Positions 17,480 through 25,056 of a stretch of DNA of 64,000 bases are shown piece by piece (within the stretch, counting starts at the first letter, position 1; the number at the start of each line of letters is the position of its first letter). This DNA comes from Coriobacteriaceae bacterium (GTDB lineage Bacteria; Actinomycetota; Coriobacteriia; Coriobacteriales; Coriobacteriaceae). The position numbers and the translations under genes are program-made. The stretch covers positions 1,984,001-2,048,000 of the forward strand of contig CP107217.1 in assembly GCA_025757745.1 (NCBI GenBank), in the 5' to 3' direction. Under the pieces are notes generated by a model. The model searched no databases, was not told the DNA's origin, and worked only from the letters and a program-made list of their open reading frames with translations.

Positions 17480-17566
17480 TCAATGCGCCGCGCGGGCTAT
17501 CGCGTTCTGCGACAGGCCGGACGCACGGAGCCTGAGGGCCTCCCTGGCCCTTATCCTTCTCGCCAT
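17480..17566 (-). pseudogene. Remnant of IS21-family istA (first 28 codons)
   Basis: A short frame starts with MARRIRAREALRLRASGLSQ and ends after ARAAH. This matches the N-terminal HTH of IstA transposases, where the next residues normally complete the HTH. It has a perfect AAGGAGG ribosome-binding site. The rest of istA and all of istB are gone here. Upstream (17615-17700) lie three GAATATC/CAATATY-type direct repeats, as found at IS21 ends. An IstB-like gene remains 5 kb away at 22804. Confidence 0.65.
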
Positions 17567-17763
17567 GCTGTACCTCCTTGGTCTCGGCTGCATGGACAGC
17601 CGGAACGTACCAGGGGGACGGTGCCGACGGGAATATCGGCGATGCCGAACGGCAATATTCGGGATGTGAGCGGACGGTGTGTAAGCGCAATATCGCCGGT
17701 GTCAAAGAGGACAATTACTCAAACAGGTGAAGGAGGGCATCGAGGAGGATAAGGAGATTTACG

Positions 17764-18012
17764 GTGGCAATTAAGAAGCCAACTCGCCGCGTCATGCCCG
17801 TTGGAGAGGCGAGCATGACCCTCATGGGTAATCAAGACACACGAAACAAAGGGGATTCGACAAGTCGCAAGAAAGGGGAGTGCATCACCTTTTGGGTTAC
17901 GGAAGAGCAGAAGCAAGAGATGAGCACCTACGCGGCGGAACACAACACCACGGTATCAAGGATCATCATCGAAGGCCTTGAGATACGCATGGGTAAAGGG
18001 CAATCATTATAG
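17764..18012 (+). CDS. Small ribbon-helix-helix-type DNA-binding protein
   Basis: The 82-residue protein has a basic N-terminus of about 40 residues. Its C-terminal part (ECITFWVTEEQKQEMSTYAA, then NTTVSRIIIEGLEIRM) fits the strand-helix-helix pattern of plasmid-type RHH proteins. The start is GTG behind AAGGAG. It is convergent with the ABC transporter gene. It may regulate the cargo or take part in element maintenance; no partner gene identifies its role. Confidence 0.65.
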   Translation: MAIKKPTRRVMPVGEASMTLMGNQDTRNKGDSTSRKKGECITFWVTEEQKQEMSTYAAEHNTTVSRIIIEGLEIRMGKGQSL

Positions 18013-18048
18013 CTTAGCCTTCTGCAATTGCTGCGACTCGATGCGGTC

Positions 18049-19698
18049 CTATCGATTTGCGCAACGGTGTGACGCGTTATCTAGACTGACGATCGTTTCC
18101 GCTGCATTTGCCAGCTCATTATCATGTGAAACAATGATAATGAGCTGTTTCAATTTGTTGTTTCTGACATACGAAGCGAGTTCGGCTCGGCTTGTTTCAT
18201 CCAATCCAGTTGTAGGCTCATCGAGCACCAAGACTGATGGATTACGGGAAATTGCCGACCACAAGTATACACGGCGCAGCTCACCACCCGAAAGTTCAGG
18301 ACAACGTTTCTCAAGCAAGCCCTCTATGCTGGTTGTCAACGACGGTAGCTCATTCATATGCTGGTGCTTTGTAAAAAATGGGGTGTTGAAATAATCCAAC
18401 AGGTCCCGAACCGTCTCATCTGGAGCGAAGCACGGTTGGGGGCAGCACGATATCGTGTCTGAACGTATGTAATCCAAATTGCATTTTTCAATCGGCATGT
18501 CGTTGTATGTTACTTTGCCTGCCGATGGATACAGCCCAAGGAGCAGGTAAAGGAGCGACGTTTTTCCTCTTCCATTTTCTCCGGTTATGCAGTATGTTCC
18601 AGGGCCGGAGAAATCGAAGGAAAATCCGTCAAGAACCTTTCGGGGAGATCCGTCTGGAAGGGGTACCGTAAAATCCAACTTGGAAACAGAAATGCGATTT
18701 ATTGTGTCAATCTTGACTAAACCTGTCTGATCTTGCTCTGGTTCCGGTCCTACCTTTCCCATGGCGCTCATCCTGTCCCACGAAGCCTTGGCATCCTGAT
18801 AGGACTTGAACAGGTTCATCGTGTTTTTCAAGGTTTTAAATAGGACGGCAAAATATGCACCGACGATGGTGTATTCGCCTATCGTCATGGTTCCATTGAT
18901 GATTCGCACTCCGGATACGATGAGTATTATCGCTTGAAACACGGCAGCAAAAAGGCTGTCAATCGATGTTAGTGAGAATGAGAGCTTTCCCGAGTGCAAG
19001 ACCTTTGGAAAATACTTTTCAAATCCGGTGTCAAGTGCTAGCTCGCTTTTATTGTATGAAGACGTTAACTGAATGTTGAGAATCTGATTCAACTGCGATG
19101 CTATTACGGCATAGAAAGCGCTATCTGCCTCCTTCTTCTCGTACATGACTTTATATAGAAGCTTTCGCAATCCGGTAATAACGAAGAGATATGCCACAAG
19201 AAGGAGGATGGAGAATAGTGCGAGGAGTGGATCAACCGACCATATGACGAGCAACACGAAAGGAATGGCGACAACAGACAGGGGAGCGCTGATAAAGTTT
19301 GTTAGAACGAAAGAAGAAACAACACCTGAGTCAGTGAAAATCCTTTGCGTCGTATAGGCTGAGTCGGTTGTTCGGTTCGTCAGAAAATTAACTCGCTCAA
19401 AGCGCAAGACGGTTTCCCTGAGTAGGTCAAAAGAAAGCTTTGTGGATATACGGATAGATAACGTTCCTGCAAAATATGAAAATAAGGCAGAAAAGACCCC
19501 TATTGAAGCTACGAAGAGCGCAAAAAGCACAGCATCCTTCTCGCTGCGATTGGCAAGAAGGAAATCTAAGAACTTTCCGTTCACATATGGTGCGGCATAG
19601 GAAAGGGCGATTCCAATCGTCGTGATGGCAATGAACGTGAAAGCACCCTTTGTTTTACTAAACTTCGATAAGACGTACCGAATCAAGAATGGCCCCAA
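18049..19698 (-). CDS. ABC exporter, fused membrane and ATPase domains
   Basis: The 549-residue half-transporter has six predicted membrane helices (about residues 1-300) and a C-terminal ATPase with Walker A GENGRGKTS, signature LSGGE, Walker B VLVLDEPT and H-loop VSHD. It would act as a homodimer exporting a substrate with ATP. It follows the radical SAM and peptide genes, so the mature peptide is the likely cargo. There is no N-terminal C39 peptidase domain, so leader removal would need another protease. The only usable start is TTG at 19698 without a clear Shine-Dalgarno. Confidence 0.85.
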   Translation of the reverse strand: MGPFLIRYVLSKFSKTKGAFTFIAITTIGIALSYAAPYVNGKFLDFLLANRSEKDAVLFALFVASIGVFSALFSYFAGTLSIRISTKLSFDLLRETVLRFERVNFLTNRTTDSAYTTQRIFTDSGVVSSFVLTNFISAPLSVVAIPFVLLVIWSVDPLLALFSILLLVAYLFVITGLRKLLYKVMYEKKEADSAFYAVIASQLNQILNIQLTSSYNKSELALDTGFEKYFPKVLHSGKLSFSLTSIDSLFAAVFQAIILIVSGVRIINGTMTIGEYTIVGAYFAVLFKTLKNTMNLFKSYQDAKASWDRMSAMGKVGPEPEQDQTGLVKIDTINRISVSKLDFTVPLPDGSPRKVLDGFSFDFSGPGTYCITGENGRGKTSLLYLLLGLYPSAGKVTYNDMPIEKCNLDYIRSDTISCCPQPCFAPDETVRDLLDYFNTPFFTKHQHMNELPSLTTSIEGLLEKRCPELSGGELRRVYLWSAISRNPSVLVLDEPTTGLDETSRAELASYVRNNKLKQLIIIVSHDNELANAAETIVSLDNASHRCANR

Positions 19699-19857
19699 TC
19701 TATCAGGTATGAAATACCAACTGATGACACCTTACACCGCGGTTCGGTGGAAACGAAGCGGCGACTAATCGGCACGAGCGCTTCCATAGAGAGTCTTTGC
19801 GAGCTGGATCCTCATAGAAACGGGAATTTTATGTTCGATCAATAGGCCGCGCACGGC

Positions 19858-19893
19858 AGTCGGACGGCTGAAAAATAAAACAGCCGTCCGACT
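19858..19893. terminator. Hairpin between peptide operon and ABC exporter gene
   Basis: A perfect 13-bp stem (19858-19870 with 19881-19893) encloses a 10-nt A-rich loop. No T-run follows on the minus strand. It could attenuate or process the mRNA so that exporter expression differs from that of the peptide genes. Confidence 0.5.
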
Positions 19894-19958
19894 AAAGCTG
19901 TAAATTTTTTCATTGTTTGTTGGGCATGCGCCTGAAGTTTCATGCAATAGGAAATCCA

Positions 19959-20300
19959 TTATGACCATGGTCGAAATGTGAACACTACGATCGTTAGCAA
20001 GGAGACGCCAAGACCGGCAAAGATTATGATGAGCGGCAGAATGAAAGCCGCCGATGCCGATAATGGGATTTGGGACGCAAAGGCAATGATGCCCGCGAGA
20101 ACGAGACCGGCTCCCGTCAACGCTATTCCGAGTCCGACCAATCTGGCAACAAGAGGAATCTTCTCGCTTGGAATATGAGCGATATGGTAACTGTGAATCA
20201 GGCCGGGATTGCCGGTCTTTACCATTAACACCCCGACAACGAGAAAGCAGATTCCTCCTACCATGCCGCCAATGGATGATCTTAGCGCTTCAGGACTCAT
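19959..20300 (-). CDS. Small three-helix membrane protein (possible immunity protein)
   Basis: The 113-residue protein has hydrophobic segments near residues 12-28, 50-75 and 84-108, with a polar segment GLIHSYHIAHIP between the first two. This layout resembles small DUF3784-like membrane proteins near peptide clusters in Firmicutes; the assignment is tentative. Its ATG overlaps the TGA of the peptide gene upstream (ATGA), implying translational coupling. Self-protection or help in export are plausible roles by context only. Confidence 0.7.
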   Translation of the reverse strand: MSPEALRSSIGGMVGGICFLVVGVLMVKTGNPGLIHSYHIAHIPSEKIPLVARLVGLGIALTGAGLVLAGIIAFASQIPLSASAAFILPLIIIFAGLGVSLLTIVVFTFRPWS

Positions 20301-20500
20301 TGCTCGTCTTGGCCACCTTGCTCGCTGAGGGGAAGTGCTGCGGCAAAAGTGATGAGGACCAGTTCATAGGCTCCAACTGCGGTGACTCCGACCGCCACAT
20401 TTGCTCCCCACACGATGTAATACATGTCGAACCAAGTTTCCGTTCCAAGAGTCGATGCTCTGGTCGGATTCATGTTGTCTACTACGGGCTTCTCGTACAT
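20297..20500 (-). CDS. Candidate RiPP precursor peptide (67 aa)
   Basis: A 67-residue peptide with a charged N-terminus (MYEKPVVDNMNPTR), an aromatic patch (TETWFDMYYIVWGAN), a hydrophobic stretch and an acidic C-terminus (SEQGGQDEQ). It contains no cysteine. The radical SAM stop TAA abuts its ATG, and AAGGAG lies inside the end of that gene; its own stop overlaps the next start. Position and size suit a substrate of the radical SAM enzyme, with W/Y residues as possible crosslink sites. A second small membrane protein is the main alternative. Confidence 0.5.
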   Translation of the reverse strand: MYEKPVVDNMNPTRASTLGTETWFDMYYIVWGANVAVGVTAVGAYELVLITFAAALPLSEQGGQDEQ

Positions 20501-21589
20501 TTAACCCAACATCTCCTTCAACGATGAGTTCAACAGTTCATCCGCGGTATCATCAATCAGGTCAACGTGTAGATCACCTCCCATATCTATATCGCAAATT
20601 GTGTCGGACATACGCTCCATGTCGTCAATGGTCCACATGTGGTTACAGAGGTCTTGAACCAGTTTTGTGGACCAAATTGAGCTAAGTCCGTTGTTCCAGT
20701 AATCCTCAAGAGGGTGGTTTCTGATGTTGCCAACCACTAACGGGATATACGGAGAAACGACGATGTCGCCGTTTGCGTGCACTGAAACCTGATCTAATAG
20801 ATATCGGTTATCAGAGAAGCGAATTAGATGGTCGACGGGGTCGCCCCATTGCGGTCGGACATTCGGGTGCTTCCGAAGGAAGTCGTCCTCTTGAATGGCG
20901 TGAATCAACGTACGGTATTGGGAATAGTCCGGTCTAATAAATGTGTTCTTTCGCGCACGGCCCAAAACCATGAGGGGTTGGACACGTAGTTCGATAAAGT
21001 CACCCGGCGTCCTCTTCGGCCTGTTAGATTTGGTGAAAATCTCATCTAATAGTGAGATGACATCGGGAAACTGTTCGGTGTTGAACGACGTGGGCGTAAA
21101 TGCGATAGCAAGGTGCAAATCGGAATGGTTGAGTACGGTGGCAACTGCTTCTTCGACGATTTCGAAGGCTCCCTCATGTCCCCTCAGCCTATCGTGAGCT
21201 GACCCAATGCCGTCTAGGCTAAATTGGATGCTTTTGAGTCCGGAATCTTCTAAATCTCGGAGAAGGGATTCCGTGAGGAGAAGCCCGTTGGTTACCAGGC
21301 TCGCTGCAACATTCCCATCTCGCAATATGGGAAGGCAGCGCAAGATATCTTTACTGCGCAACAAGGTTTCTCCTCCACAGAAACACATGCTGTAAAGCGA
21401 CATGTCTGCCATTTCCTTTGCGAAAACAAAAAGTTCATCTGAGGTCAACTCGTCGTGCATGACCTCATTCTCGCCGCTGCTGTTATAGCAGTGCAGACAT
21501 CTCAAGTTGCACTTGTTTGTTATGTCAAGGGCGACGTGATGTGGCGCTCTGAGAACGTTGGTGTACTTGTTTTCCGAAACTCGTCCCAT
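20501..21589 (-). CDS. Radical SAM enzyme, peptide-maturase-like, SPASM cysteines absent
   Basis: The 362-residue protein has the CxxxCxxC cluster motif (CNLRCLHC) near residue 25, a GGETLL motif, and the TIM-barrel features SLVTNG and SLDG. The C-terminal part keeps the SPASM-like arrangement (NGDIVVSPYIPLVVGNIRN), but the positions that normally hold cysteines are Val/Ser, so auxiliary Fe-S clusters seem absent or reduced. The ATG at 21589 has AAGAGG just upstream. It starts eight bases after the RRE-acetyltransferase gene and ends against the peptide gene, as in RiPP operons. Confidence 0.85.
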   Translation of the reverse strand: MGRVSENKYTNVLRAPHHVALDITNKCNLRCLHCYNSSGENEVMHDELTSDELFVFAKEMADMSLYSMCFCGGETLLRSKDILRCLPILRDGNVAASLVTNGLLLTESLLRDLEDSGLKSIQFSLDGIGSAHDRLRGHEGAFEIVEEAVATVLNHSDLHLAIAFTPTSFNTEQFPDVISLLDEIFTKSNRPKRTPGDFIELRVQPLMVLGRARKNTFIRPDYSQYRTLIHAIQEDDFLRKHPNVRPQWGDPVDHLIRFSDNRYLLDQVSVHANGDIVVSPYIPLVVGNIRNHPLEDYWNNGLSSIWSTKLVQDLCNHMWTIDDMERMSDTICDIDMGGDLHVDLIDDTADELLNSSLKEMLG

Positions 21590-21597
21590 GGTTCCTC

Positions 21598-22458
21598 TTA
21601 ACAGACTTCTGAAAAACAGTATACATTCATGCAGTCGCCGTCGCTGCACTCACCTGGAAAAGTGCCAGCGCAAGTGAATTCTGGCTCATTGATAAGATTT
21701 CGAATTCCTTCGTTTGATGCAATTTCCTTGCTGGTTAGGTTCAGGTGGAAAAAATTGGGAACATCGCAAAATTCTTGACGATAGAAGCTGGCCGCAGCGG
21801 CAATACATTGAACGGCGATGCTTGCGGGGCACAAAAGAAGACAGATGTCTGCGTATCTGAGTAAGGGATTGCTGGAGGGGGCGAGGCCGAGTAGACCGGT
21901 TGGTCTCCCTGACTCATATACAATGAAAAATTCCTTGCTCAGATTGAACAATCCGTTTCGCACCTCTAGCGGTCGTTCATACTGCTCGACGGAAAGAGGC
22001 CAACCGTAGACAATTGTGGGACTTTCTGGTTCTGATGAGCTCGCCTGGCTTGCCAGGGAGCAAATCAGGCGAATATCGTTTTCTTGGGCAAGCCGTATAT
22101 GGGTCCCATTGTCCACGCAAATCTCATCGGCAATGGGTGTGCCATTTTCGGTCGGAGTTTTGACCCATCCTATTAGTCTCGATACGCTGAAACCTCTCAT
22201 TGCCGAGGCTAAGTCAGATTTGAGCATGTCCGGATTGGCGTCTGGAAACTTGTCGCACATCCGATTAAGGATTGTTTCGACGGTGTTTTTACCATCGCAC
22301 AGAGAGACGATGTAGCTCCCGCTTCCGTTCAACATGATATAGTTCAGCTCATCGCGTCCGGTTAGAACAGAGCGGTACCCGTTCTTTTCCTCTCTTGAGT
22401 ATGGGAGAGAAATCGATTTCGGGATAAATCCCCTTATTTCGTCAAAGCTCCATTCCAT
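21598..22458 (-). CDS. PqqD-like RRE fused to GNAT-like acetyltransferase
   Basis: The 286-residue protein has two parts. Residues about 25-105 (NYIMLNGSGSYIVSLCDGKN, then helices ending in SRLIGW) follow the PqqD-like RiPP recognition element that binds leader peptides. Residues about 120-286 resemble a GNAT fold (HIRLAQENDI at the start, EFFIVYESGRPTGLLGLAP in the middle). The last 26 residues hold five cysteines. A strong AAGGAGGG precedes the ATG. It leads the operon with the radical SAM gene. The fusion suggests peptide acylation, but the GNAT assignment is from pattern only. Confidence 0.65.
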   Translation of the reverse strand: MEWSFDEIRGFIPKSISLPYSREEKNGYRSVLTGRDELNYIMLNGSGSYIVSLCDGKNTVETILNRMCDKFPDANPDMLKSDLASAMRGFSVSRLIGWVKTPTENGTPIADEICVDNGTHIRLAQENDIRLICSLASQASSSEPESPTIVYGWPLSVEQYERPLEVRNGLFNLSKEFFIVYESGRPTGLLGLAPSSNPLLRYADICLLLCPASIAVQCIAAAASFYRQEFCDVPNFFHLNLTSKEIASNEGIRNLINEPEFTCAGTFPGECSDGDCMNVYCFSEVC

Positions 22459-22574
22459 AATTAATCCCTCCTTGTGTCTGTTTGAATATGAGCCGATTTT
22501 AGGCTCTTCGGTAGTTTCTGTGGGCGAGACATCAATTTTTCCGCAGGTGGATGCAAAAAAGTTCCGCATATAAG

Positions 22575-22603
22575 GGAAACGGCCCCGAGAGGGGGCCGTT
22601 TCC
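22575..22603. terminator. Strong hairpin upstream of the RiPP operon
   Basis: A 12-bp stem (22575-22586 with 22592-22603). On the minus strand a T-run follows 18 bases later. It may insulate the operon or belong to the end of the ISL3 remnant. The 22459-22661 gap should also hold the operon promoter, which I could not place. Confidence 0.45.
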
Positions 22604-22661
22604 GCGCCGGGCAGGGTAGGATTTCGCTTGCTACATCAACCTACCGGAAAGGCCCTGACGC

Positions 22662-22853
22662 ATGAACAGGATACTAAGCCGCGCGCTCGCGCTGGTCCAC
22701 ACCGTGATCGAGTACGCCAGCATCGACGGCGGCAGGATAATCGTCGGCGTCAGGCCGTGGACGAGTTTCGGGCTGCGGTGCCCCGTCTGCGGGAGGGCAG
22801 CGAATGCTACGACAGGTCGCCAAGGCCGCGGCTGTGGCGCGCGATGGACCTGG
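22662..22853 (+). pseudogene. ISL3-family transposase, 5' fragment with frameshift
   Basis: The frame from 22662 reads the usual ISL3 N-terminus up to LRCPVCGRAA (zinc-ribbon CxxC). The expected continuation, CYDRSPRPRLWRAMDLA, appears one frame over from about 22795. Then IstB-like sequence begins near 22850. This is a truncated, frameshifted ISL3 end fused to an IS21 fragment. Confidence 0.7.
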
Positions 22854-23598
22854 CGAGGTCGACCTCTCCGCGCTCGGGCTGCACGAGATGGCGGCGTCCC
22901 TGCCCGACTACGTGAGGATGGTCGCCGCGGGCGAGCGGGGCTTCGCCTCCGCCTTCGAGGAGATGACGCGCGTCGAGGTCGCCGCCCGGGAGGTCAGGAT
23001 CACCAACCAGCGCATTCGGTCGTCGGGGTTCCCCTACGTCAAGGGGCTGGCGGACTTCGACTGGGACTTCCAGCCGTCGGTCCCTCGCGCCGAGATCGAG
23101 GAGCTCGCGACCCTCAGGTTCGTGGAGCGGGCCGAGAACGTCCTGTTCGTGGGAAGCCCCGGCGTGGGCAAGACGCATCTCGCCGTCGCGCTGGGCATCG
23201 AGGCAGTCAGGGCGGGGCGCGAGGTCAGGTTCGTGGACTGCGCCCGGCTCGTCGAGGACCTTGAGGACGCCTCGTCGCGCGGCATCCTCAAGAAGAGGCT
23301 CAAGTACTACGCCCACTCGAGGCTGCTGATCATCGACGAGCTCGGCTACCTCGACGTCGGCAGCGTGGGCGCGGACCTGTTGTTCCAGCTGATATTGACG
23401 CGCTACGAGCAGCGCTCGACGATCATCACCGCCGACGTGGGGATCGGCGGCTGGGGCAGGGTGTTCGGGGACGACGTGGCGGCGAGCGCGATCGCGGACA
23501 GGGTGTGCCACCACTGCCACCACTGCCACCTGGTCAAGATAGCCGGCAGGTCCTACAGGCTGAAGGACCTGCCGAGGGACGGACCCGTCAAGGCGTGA
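22804..23598 (+). CDS. istB: IstB-like ATP-binding protein (IS21 remnant)
   Basis: The AAA+ helper ATPase of IS21-family transposition, 264 residues as read. Walker A is GSPGVGKTH, Walker B LLIIDELGY, and the C-terminal GRSYRLKD is typical. The first 15-20 residues derive from the fused ISL3 fragment, so the true IstB N-terminus is lost. Near the end CHHCHHCH replaces the usual single HHxH segment and is encoded by a short duplicated nonamer. No istA lies next to it. GGTGAAAAT direct repeats after the stop (23611, 23681) look like an IS21 end. Confidence 0.8.
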   Translation: MLRQVAKAAAVARDGPGEVDLSALGLHEMAASLPDYVRMVAAGERGFASAFEEMTRVEVAAREVRITNQRIRSSGFPYVKGLADFDWDFQPSVPRAEIEELATLRFVERAENVLFVGSPGVGKTHLAVALGIEAVRAGREVRFVDCARLVEDLEDASSRGILKKRLKYYAHSRLLIIDELGYLDVGSVGADLLFQLILTRYEQRSTIITADVGIGGWGRVFGDDVAASAIADRVCHHCHHCHLVKIAGRSYRLKDLPRDGPVKA

Positions 23599-24094
23599 CC
23601 GGAATCGGTGAAAATACGTTAGCGCAAGCGGTGAAGCCGCCTTTGCGCGAACGGCGCGTTTGATTAGTGAAACTGGTGAAAATTAGATTGACGCTAACAG
23701 GGGCGTGCCCGTCGCGGCGTTTCACGGGGATGTCTCGCGCCATCCCCGGACCCCTTCGCGCCAAAGGGACGAGTCCCCTTGGAACCCCGGGCCGCCGCCG
23801 GCGGGCCGTGAACGGCGGGACAATCACTCGGCTTCAACTCGCGATCGCCCCGCCGGCTCTCGCTCCGGCTCCGTTCGATGGCTCCCCTGGGTCGCCATCA
23901 CTGCGCCTCCGCTCACCTGTCCCGTTGCACTCCGGTCGATTCGGCCTACGCTTCTCGGGGCATGCAAGATATGTATTCCGTGCAACGGAATATCTTGCCC
24001 GGCCGAAGCCGGGATGTGCGAACCGCTCCAAAGTCGCTCCCGCAGAACCGTGCAACAGGCTTACCGGCTGTTGCACGGACCTCAGATATGAAAG
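23599..24094. other. Intergenic region with hairpins, candidate oriT
   Basis: No convincing gene. It contains IS21-end-like repeats (23606-23690), an 8-bp-stem hairpin (23725-23748), an interrupted inverted repeat (23964-23998, arms sharing ATTCCGT/ACGGAAT and AAGATAT/ATCTT), and a perfect 11-bp stem (24048-24058 with 24068-24078). The last two lie just beyond the relaxase stop and are candidates for a transfer origin or a terminator. Confidence 0.4.
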
Positions 24095-25030
24095 TCAGTC
24101 CCGGCCTCTTTCGTCATCCACACCCTCGCGAGCCAGCTCCCACGCGGCCCGTATGGCAAGGTCGATTCCCCTTGCCGTGAACCTCATAATCCGCCCGGTC
24201 GAGCGGTTGACGGCGTAGCCGAGCCTCGCGCCGTTGATCTTCCTCGTCTTGCCGAGGGACTCCGAGTGATAGCGGTATTGCAGCGCCCCCCGCTTGGATC
24301 GGGCGATCTCGATCCCATCCGATTCCAACCGCCTTGCAAACTCTCCGAAGCGGTCGGGGCAGCTCTTGAGCCTCCCGACCTCCTCTGCCCTCTGGGCGAC
24401 AATCGCTCGGACCCTTGCGTTCTCGGATTTGTCGGATCTCCCCTTCTTTGCCATCTCGCGCTCCTCGCGACCGGGCTGGCGCGCGTGCACCTTCGAGTTC
24501 GAGAGGCCCCTTTCGAGCTGGCTCAGGCCGTACTTCGTATCGAGCTCCTTCACCGTTCTCACGCGGGATTTCGCCGCCGCCCTCGCCGGCCCGTCGTTCA
24601 GACGCCGCCCAGTCTCGAGGTCCGTCCTATTGATGGCGAGGTGAGCGGCGAATCGGGCCGATCCATCCGACCTGCACCTCTCCTCATGCAGCACAATCAC
24701 GATCTCCTGGTTGGGATAGCGCTTGGCGATGTAGTCCCTCGCGTACTCCATGCAACGCGAGGGCGTCATCGGCCCGCCGTTGCAGGAGCACTCGTCCGGG
24801 TTGAAGCCGATCACCTGATGCTGCATGTACGTGCACCTTGCGCCCTGCTTCCCGGGCCGGTTGTGCCCGGCCGCCTCCCGGGTGGCGTCCATTTCCTCGA
24901 ACCATCGATCCTCATCGATGATGTGCTGGGTATCGTGGTCCAGGACTTTCTCCCTGTCCCAATCGAAATACCGCTTGAGGTTTTGGAGGTGCTCCCCGCT
25001 CATGACGCTCGCCTGCTTGATTGCGGTCAT
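24095..25030 (-). CDS. Relaxase-like mobilization protein, divergent active site
   Basis: The 311-residue protein follows the MobA/VirD2-type order: HQVIGFNPDE (motif HxxxxF), TPSRCMEYARDYIAKRYPNQ, IVLHEE, then HLAINRTDLETGRRL. In canonical relaxases a HIHNH-type metal motif precedes the VN/IN segment; here it reads RFAAH, so two of the expected histidines are missing. The C-terminal half is basic. The start at 25030 follows GGGAG. It is last in a MobC-coupling protein-relaxase run. It may be a divergent active family or a weakened enzyme. Confidence 0.7.
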   Translation of the reverse strand: MTAIKQASVMSGEHLQNLKRYFDWDREKVLDHDTQHIIDEDRWFEEMDATREAAGHNRPGKQGARCTYMQHQVIGFNPDECSCNGGPMTPSRCMEYARDYIAKRYPNQEIVIVLHEERCRSDGSARFAAHLAINRTDLETGRRLNDGPARAAAKSRVRTVKELDTKYGLSQLERGLSNSKVHARQPGREEREMAKKGRSDKSENARVRAIVAQRAEEVGRLKSCPDRFGEFARRLESDGIEIARSKRGALQYRYHSESLGKTRKINGARLGYAVNRSTGRIMRFTARGIDLAIRAAWELAREGVDDERGRD

Positions 25031-25056
25031 TTTCCAACTCCCTTCAAAAACCGCCG

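Noticed and set aside
19765..19968. 67-residue minus-strand frame after the small membrane protein
   Set aside because: It overlaps the perfect hairpin at 19858-19893, has no strong ribosome-binding site, and its composition does not look like a peptide precursor; kept only as a weak alternative.
22662..23264. 200-residue frame across the ISL3/IstB junction
   Set aside because: Only the first 45 residues make sense (ISL3 start); the rest is an out-of-frame reading of istB.
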